Below are positions 58,871 to 64,000 of a stretch of DNA of 64,000 nucleotides, piece after piece (positions within the stretch are counted from its first letter, which is position 1; the number at the start of each line of letters is the position of its first letter). Position numbers and translations under genes: made by a program. This stretch comes from Chloranthus sessilifolius. Lineage: Eukaryota; Streptophyta; Magnoliopsida; Chloranthales; Chloranthaceae. Location of the stretch: positions 69,915,367 through 69,979,366 of the forward strand of contig CM037596.1 of assembly GCA_021018995.1 (NCBI GenBank), read 5' to 3'. The notes under the pieces are model-generated. The model was given only the letters and a program-made list of their open reading frames with translations. It did no database searches and was not told the DNA's origin.

Positions 58871-60247
58871 CTCTCTTCTTCCCGTCTCGTCATGCTGACC
58901 TAAGACACATCCCATAGAAACTTTCGTCGTGGAGAGATACATCAAGAGTGGTCTCCCTGGCTCAGGTGGTACCAAAACAGGTGGATTAAGGAGGTAGCTT
59001 TTAATTTTATCGAACGCTGCATGACATTCATCATTCCATTCAACGGGAGAATTCTTCCTTAGCAGCTTGAAGATCGGCGTGCAGATTGGAGTTAGTTGTG
59101 CAATGAACCGACTGATATACTGTATTCTGCCCAAAAATCCTCTAACCTCTTTCTCGGTAGACGGCGGTGGCATTTCAGTGATGGGTTTGACTTTGATTGG
59201 GTCGACCTCGATCCCCCTCCTGCTGACGATGAATCCTAACAATTTCCCTGACATAGCGCCAAATGCGCACTTCTGTGGATTCAGTCGTAGTCGATACTTC
59301 CTCAGCCTTTCAAACAGCTTCTGAAGGTTTACCAGATGGTCGCTTCTCTCTAGTGATTTGGCTATCATGTCGTCGACATATACTTCAATCTCTCGATGCA
59401 TCATGTCATGAAATAGTGCAGTCATAGCTCTCTGGTACGTTGCACCAGCATTCTTCAGCCCGAATGGCATGACTCGATAGCAAAAGGTTCCCCAGGGGGT
59501 AATGAACGCTGTCTTCTCGCAATCAACCTCTGCCATTTTAATCTGATTATATCCTGAGAATCCATCCATGAAAGAGAGCATCCCGTGCTTAGCTGTGTTA
59601 TCGACCAAGATGTCAATGTGTGGTAGTGGGAAATTGTTCTTTGGGCTCGCCCTGTTCAAATTGCGAAAATCGATGCACATGCGGACCTTTCCATCCTTCT
59701 TTGGCACAGCCACGATATTGGCTAGCCATTGCGGGTACTTGGATACCATGAGAAACCCCGCGTCATACTGCTTGATAACCTCGTCTTTGACTTTCAACAT
59801 CCATTCGGGTCGGATGCGTCTCAGCTTCTGCTTGACTGACTTCATATCAGGGTAGAGGGGCAACTCATGCTCGACCAAATCAGTATCCAGACCAGGCATG
59901 TCCTCATATGACCAGGCAAACACGTCTTGGTATGACCGAAGGAAGTCGATCATGCTTTTTCTTTCCTCAGGAGACAGTGATGTTCCGATTTTGGTTATTC
60001 TGGGAACTTCCTCAGTTCCTAGGTTGACATCCTCGGTCTCTTTGACAATGGGGGTAGGGCCATGCTCAAAGTCGGCAAATCGGTCAAGGAGCTCATTGGG
60101 GAGCTCCTCCAAAGTGATATCCTCATCCAGACTCGTAACGCCTACCTCTTCTTGTATTTCTACAGGGAAGGGGTCGATTTCACGTGAGACGGAAATTTTG
60201 ATTAAGGCATCCTTTTGTGGGATATTTTCTGGAATTTTAAATGACAA
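58868..60247 (-). CDS. Reverse transcriptase and start of RNase H (Tat element 2)
   Basis: A 459-codon ORF. After an acidic lead-in (ERKSMIDFLRSYQDVFAWSY, DMPGLDTDLVEHELPL) come the RT blocks VPKKDGKVRMCIDFRNLNRA, FMDGFSGYNQIKMAEVDCEK, PWGTFCYRVMPFGLKNAGAT and the catalytic EVYVDDMIAKS with both Asp, then the thumb (CAFGAMSGKLLGFIVSRRGI) and connection (LGRIQYISRFIAQLTPI), ending in RNase H at CVLGQHDETGRRE and a TAG. A single stop thus divides an otherwise continuous 3.2-kb pol frame. Confidence 0.93.
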   Translation of the reverse strand: MSFKIPENIPQKDALIKISVSREIDPFPVEIQEEVGVTSLDEDITLEELPNELLDRFADFEHGPTPIVKETEDVNLGTEEVPRITKIGTSLSPEERKSMIDFLRSYQDVFAWSYEDMPGLDTDLVEHELPLYPDMKSVKQKLRRIRPEWMLKVKDEVIKQYDAGFLMVSKYPQWLANIVAVPKKDGKVRMCIDFRNLNRASPKNNFPLPHIDILVDNTAKHGMLSFMDGFSGYNQIKMAEVDCEKTAFITPWGTFCYRVMPFGLKNAGATYQRAMTALFHDMMHREIEVYVDDMIAKSLERSDHLVNLQKLFERLRKYRLRLNPQKCAFGAMSGKLLGFIVSRRGIEVDPIKVKPITEMPPPSTEKEVRGFLGRIQYISRFIAQLTPICTPIFKLLRKNSPVEWNDECHAAFDKIKSYLLNPPVLVPPEPGRPLLMYLSTTKVSMGCVLGQHDETGRRE

Positions 60248-60441
60248 TATTTTTAGACTTTGGATTTTTTCAATGTTTTTGGGATTTTATGTTTTTTCCA
60301 TTTTTTTGAGATTTTTGTTCTCTTCTATGCTTTTGAGATTTTCGTTTTCTTCGGAGACGGACCCTTGGCAAGGCGGGTTGCTATATACACAAGGTATTGC
60401 CTGCCAAGGGCTTATCTCACTTTTTATAGGTTATTTTTTTT
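60248..60441 (-). other. A-rich break between protease and RT with a stem-loop
   Basis: Stops in all frames; A-rich on the - strand. A stem-loop with arms CCCTTGGC/GCCAAGGG plus AGGC/GCCT spans 60362-60410. Position equals that of the intron known in Ogre elements; possible donor CAG-GTACGC near 60513. Confidence 0.5.
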
Positions 60442-61674
60442 TTAGGAACAGGCGCCAAACTTTAGGCCACTTCCTGCTTCCAGAGTTTGGGGCAAAGATG
60501 TCCAGTTGCGTACCTGAGGGGCCGCTTCTTTACCTTTTGGGATGGAGGGTGCTGACTGGTATGGCTCATTGGAGTCAACCTCCATCATGTTAATCCCCAT
60601 TTCATCTGAGATGATATCCTCAAATGTTAAAATGGCTTTGTGATGATTCACCACAGGGGTAGTTTGTTCAGGTACCGACCGTCGTTCCTCGAAAAGGGAT
60701 AACGCGGCCAAATCGATTTCCAAACTGGGAAGGGAGATCCGGGGATTGGTGGGGTGGATTGGGGCTGTGGGTTTGTGTGGGGTCAAATGGGATGCCCCAT
60801 TTTGATCGATCTTTACGACCCCTGCGCTAACAAAGGAATCCCTGATGTGTGGCCTAGGGCGAGGTTTCTCTTCTATGTTGATTCCTCGAGCTCTTGCAGC
60901 TGCGGTGGCCCTGGCTTTCTCTTTGGCCTCTCGGACCTCTTCTTTTGTGGGCTTGTATCCTAGCCCGAATCTTACTTTTTGTCCCTTAGCCTGGCTACCT
61001 TGTAATTTGGGTCCCAGACCCCTTCCTTTCTGATAGCCCCACTTTTGGAGCATCGCCACTGCTGCTACCATACCACCTCCCGTTTTAGACATGATGCCCT
61101 CCATGGGCTCTGGGAGTATTGCCGGCACCTCGTATTCGAAACTGTGGAGGTCGACGTCCTCAGCGGTGTGTGGTACATCCAGCATATTAGGTTTTTCAAC
61201 ACTATTGGTGACTTTTTCTTTCTCACCATGTCCCTCCCCAATGATTGTAACAATTTTATGCCCAAACACGAATTTGAGCTTCTGGTGCAAAGTGGACGGT
61301 ATGGCTCCGACCTCGTGCAGCCACGGGCGCCCCAATAATAAGTTAAAGAAAGATTTAATATCCATGACTTGAAACAAGATGGAAAAGGTCATTGGCCCTA
61401 TCGATAGCTCAAGATCAACTTCTCCCATTATTTCTCTTATGATATTATCAAATCCTCTAGCGTTGGTTCTGGTGGGCCTTAACATGCATGGGTCAACCCC
61501 GATCTTGGTGGCGGTTCTTAACGGGCATATATTCAATGCAGACCCGTTGTCAATTAGTACTAAGGGAATGACCATGTTTCCGGATTCAACAGTTATATTC
61601 AAAGACTTGGAATGGCTACACCCTTCTTCTGGCAAATCGGCATCAGAAAATGAAATGGCATTCGGAGTCATCAC
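60442..61674 (-). CDS. Protease and G-patch-like region (Tat element 2)
   Basis: A 410-codon ORF, in frame with the upstream one across a TAG at 61687. It has FSDADLPEEG, the active-site motif VLIDNGSALNICPL (DNG in place of DTG, a variant common in Tat elements), NLLLGRPWLHEVGAIPS, and near the middle AMLQKWGYQKGRGLGPKLQG with FGLGYKPTKEEV, a G-patch-like segment. After it comes a charged Ala-rich helix and a low-complexity tail. The protease cuts the polyprotein; the G-patch presumably binds RNA. The later half resembles nothing I can name. Confidence 0.85.
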   Translation of the reverse strand: MMTPNAISFSDADLPEEGCSHSKSLNITVESGNMVIPLVLIDNGSALNICPLRTATKIGVDPCMLRPTRTNARGFDNIIREIMGEVDLELSIGPMTFSILFQVMDIKSFFNLLLGRPWLHEVGAIPSTLHQKLKFVFGHKIVTIIGEGHGEKEKVTNSVEKPNMLDVPHTAEDVDLHSFEYEVPAILPEPMEGIMSKTGGGMVAAVAMLQKWGYQKGRGLGPKLQGSQAKGQKVRFGLGYKPTKEEVREAKEKARATAAARARGINIEEKPRPRPHIRDSFVSAGVVKIDQNGASHLTPHKPTAPIHPTNPRISLPSLEIDLAALSLFEERRSVPEQTTPVVNHHKAILTFEDIISDEMGINMMEVDSNEPYQSAPSIPKGKEAAPQVRNWTSLPQTLEAGSGLKFGACS

Positions 61675-61686
61675 TTGCCCAATTAT

Positions 61687-63011
61687 CTATCCAACTTCAT
61701 CTAGGCTAACCTGGAGCGATACATGCGCATTTTTTAACGCCCCCATTAATGCTTGGAAATGGAGTGGGGACGTCATCAACAGGTCCCACACAGTAATATG
61801 GGCCGGCATTCTTCTCAGCTGAGTCTCCAATATGTGTTCTCGACTCATCTTCTCGAAGGGGTTCACCGCACTGTCTTTCTTCCCTTCGGGTTGGGCTTGC
61901 GCTATTGTTGGTACTTCTGGCTGCTTTGATATCCTCCCAGACCTAGTAACAAAATCTACTGCCCCTTCTCTAATGTTGATGCCGGCATTGACATCTGTTT
62001 GTTCGTAGCTCAGTGGGACCTGATGAGGATCATAGGTTGGTCCTGAGTGCTGGAAAGGTATGGCTGCCGGTGCTTGAGGTACTTGTACTGTCCGCTCAGG
62101 AGGTGGGGGTAATACTTGGTTCACCTCAGTGGCAGTGGGTTTAGGCCAAATGGGGGTTGCGAAGCTTGGGTGTGGTGGCACCAAAGGAAAAGAGGTAAAA
62201 GCAGGCCATTGATAGCCGGTGGGTACTGATGGGATATGAGGGGTCTGATGAGCCATCAGGTAGTTGACTGGGGTGATGGGGCTTGCTGGCGGCTGAATTG
62301 GGGATGATGGGATGGGCACAGGCCTTTGATAACTGAGGGGTGTGGGTGTCGAATTGGGGGCTTGGTGGTTTATGGGGTAGTTGATGGGGGTTGTGGCATA
62401 TGGCTAGAGTTGGAATGAAGTGGGCGCCGCCATTGGTAGTTGGTGGGTGTGGGTATAGGAGTGGGGGTCTGGTGGCTTATTGGGTGATTTGTGGTATATG
62501 GTTGGTATGCATTTATATTCACATAATTAATAGGTGTGGTGGGTGGAAAATATGCCCTGAGATCCAAAGGTTCCAATTGCGGAGTCGGGTTGGGAAAATA
62601 ATCTGACAAATTCAGGGGTTCAACAACCCCGATATTCCTTTCCTCAATATTTTTTAACAGTGGTGCTACATAACTCTCCCGATCACTGATATAATCGGAT
62701 GGGTCAAACTCAAATTCTTCCTCATCCTTTATCATTCCGATGGTGGGTCTGGGACCTGCTCCTCCGGTGGGATGTGGGGGTAGTGGCACCTGATGGATAT
62801 TAGCGTGCTGAGGAGGCGCAGGGGGAATGATTTTCCTGGCATCGATCAAATCTTGAATCGCGTGCTTCAATGGGAAGCAGTGATCAGTAGGGTGACCCGG
62901 ATCCTGATGAAAATTACAGTGGGTATTCGGGTCATAGTTCTTTGGGATCGGGTGAGGGGAGGTTGTTGCGGTTAATCCCTTTTCTACTAACAAGGGGAAA
63001 AGTACACTCAA
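61687..63011 (-). pseudogene. gag C-terminal part: zinc knuckle and proline-rich region (Tat element 2)
   Basis: The ORF 63011-62370 carries HCNFHQDPGHPTDHCFPLKH, a knuckle of the type C-x2-H...H-x4-C found in Tat Gag, then Pro-rich repeats. After a frameshift near 62340 the next ORF (62319-61687) continues Pro/Thr-rich and ends with KMSREHILETQLRRMPAHIT and WDLLMTSPLHFQALMGAL, which precede the protease and match the equivalent part of Tat element 1. Two frame changes and a stop in all. Confidence 0.8.
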
Positions 63012-63058
63012 AGATTGCCCCAGGTGTGAAAACTTCGATCGTGTGGGCTCTTCTCTGC

Positions 63059-63966
63059 TCAGTCATTTGCATTCTGGCCCATTTCCCCATTCTGCTGTAC
63101 TCCCCTAGCTTGGTGCTGTGAAATGAAATGGAGCGATGTATTATTAGGCCTAGTGTTGGCTATGTTTTGGACATCGCTCCCTGTTCTTTTCTCTTTCCTC
63201 TGTTCTGAAAACCTTCTAACCCCACTGGGTCCGCTTGGTGTGCTCTTATTTAGACGCCCCTCCCTGATGGCATCCTCGCATCGGTTGGCATTCCTCACCA
63301 AATAGGCAAAACTAGACTGCTGTTGGTATACAAGAAAATCATAGATCGCTGGCAGAGTGTTCTTTGAAATCATCTTTATCTGCTCATCGTACGATATTCT
63401 ATTTCTGACTTGAGCTACCAGTGCTCTCCAGCGCCCCAAATAGTCGCTGAAGGTCTCGTTTGATTTCTGCTTTAATCGAGCCAAATCAGACTTGCACAGT
63501 TCAATATCAGTATTATAGACACACTGCTCTTGGAACAAATGCGCTAAATCTTTCCATGTCTTTATCATGGATGGTTCAAGGGACGTAAACCACCTCAGGG
63601 CTGGTCCGGTCAAGCTTTTCTGAAAGACTTTTATTAGTAGTCTTTCATCCCCCCCGTACTGGCACATGTCCCACAATAGGACTTGAGGTGTGCGATCGGG
63701 TTGCCTGTGCAATTGTATTTATCGAATACTGGCATTTTAAATTTGGGAGGCAAGGGGACCTCAGCGAACAAGCATAGGTCTATGAAGTCTGTGGCGTGGA
63801 TTTCAGCACCACCCATTTTCATCAATTGTTTTTGTATTTTGTCTAACTGTTCTTTCAGCTGCTCTGACTCTTTTGATACCGGGGTTGCTTTCTCGGCTGT
63901 CAATTGGACTTCACTCTGGGCCACTAGGGGATGGGCAATTATGGGAAGAGGGTGAAGGCTGGTCAA
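63059..63966 (-). pseudogene. gag N-terminal and capsid region (Tat element 2)
   Basis: The first ORF (63966-63634) has KEQLDKIQKQLMKMGGAEI (coiled coil) and EVPLPPKFKMPVFDKYNCTG, a conserved Gag start; after a frameshift near 63690 the second ORF (63712-63059) has DERLLIKVFQKSLTGPALRW, SMIKTWKDLAHLFQEQCVYN, KQKSNETFSDYLGRWRALVA and VRNANRCEDAIREGRLN, the retrotransposon Gag domain. Only one lesion in this stretch. Gag upstream of 64000 is not visible. Confidence 0.87.
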
Positions 63967-64000
63967 TGCCCCAGCATAGGCCCCGCTATTTCTAATCTCA

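Larger units (their letters stand above)
45846..64000 (-). mobile_element. Tat-lineage Ty3/gypsy retrotransposon with two antisense genes, 5' end outside window
   Basis: On the - strand: gag, protease, G-patch-like segment, RT, RNase H, second RNase H, integrase, then a long 3' region holding two genes on the opposite strand, a polypurine tract and a complete 3' LTR. The 5' LTR and primer site lie past 64000. It is clearly better preserved than the Tat element at 1-12060: pol has only a TAG and a frameshift from RT start to integrase end. The two elements are diverged copies of one lineage with the same unusual layout. Confidence 0.9.

Overview
The window is repeat DNA from a flowering plant. 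I see no host gene, tRNA, rRNA or CRISPR array. Nearly all of it can be read as LTR retrotransposons of the Ty3/gypsy type and their fragments. I infer an angiosperm (species unknown) from plant-specific lineages: Tat-type elements with two RNase H domains, an Athila-type element primed by tRNA-Asp, and a Tekay/Del-type chromovirus primed by initiator tRNA-Met. Almost every ORF is interrupted by stops or frameshifts.

Layout. 1-12060: a decayed Tat-lineage element on the + strand (protease, G-patch-like segment, RT, RNase H, second RNase H, integrase), followed by a multi-exon gene on the opposite strand with a plant mobile domain (PMD). 12061-18420: AT-rich non-coding DNA with several internal duplications, probably the 3' part of that element; its LTR could not be delimited. 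18422-28900: an Athila-like element on the - strand (LTR, tRNA-Asp primer site, gag, pol, then an accessory ORF with its own promoter-like leader). 28930-30575: a second accessory ORF of the same kind with a different palindrome-rich promoter. 30690-37892: a Tekay-like chromovirus on the - strand with 5' LTR and chromodomain. 38168-45845: isolated LTRs, LTR fragments and non-coding repeats. 45846-64000: a better preserved Tat-lineage element on the - strand, with complete 3' LTR, purine tract, long pol ORFs and two accessory genes (PMD and a DUF7745-like ORF) antisense to pol.

Two themes run through the window. First, both Tat elements carry intron-containing PMD genes antisense to gag-pol, in the same place between integrase and 3' LTR; that orientation lets introns survive retrotransposition. 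Second, several families carry clusters of short palindromes, each family with its own sequence, in the LTR U3 or close to TATA-like boxes. In the Tat and Athila elements the same palindrome sits both in the LTR and in front of the internal accessory ORF. I propose, as inference, that each family has a private cis-element paired with an accessory protein that acts on it.
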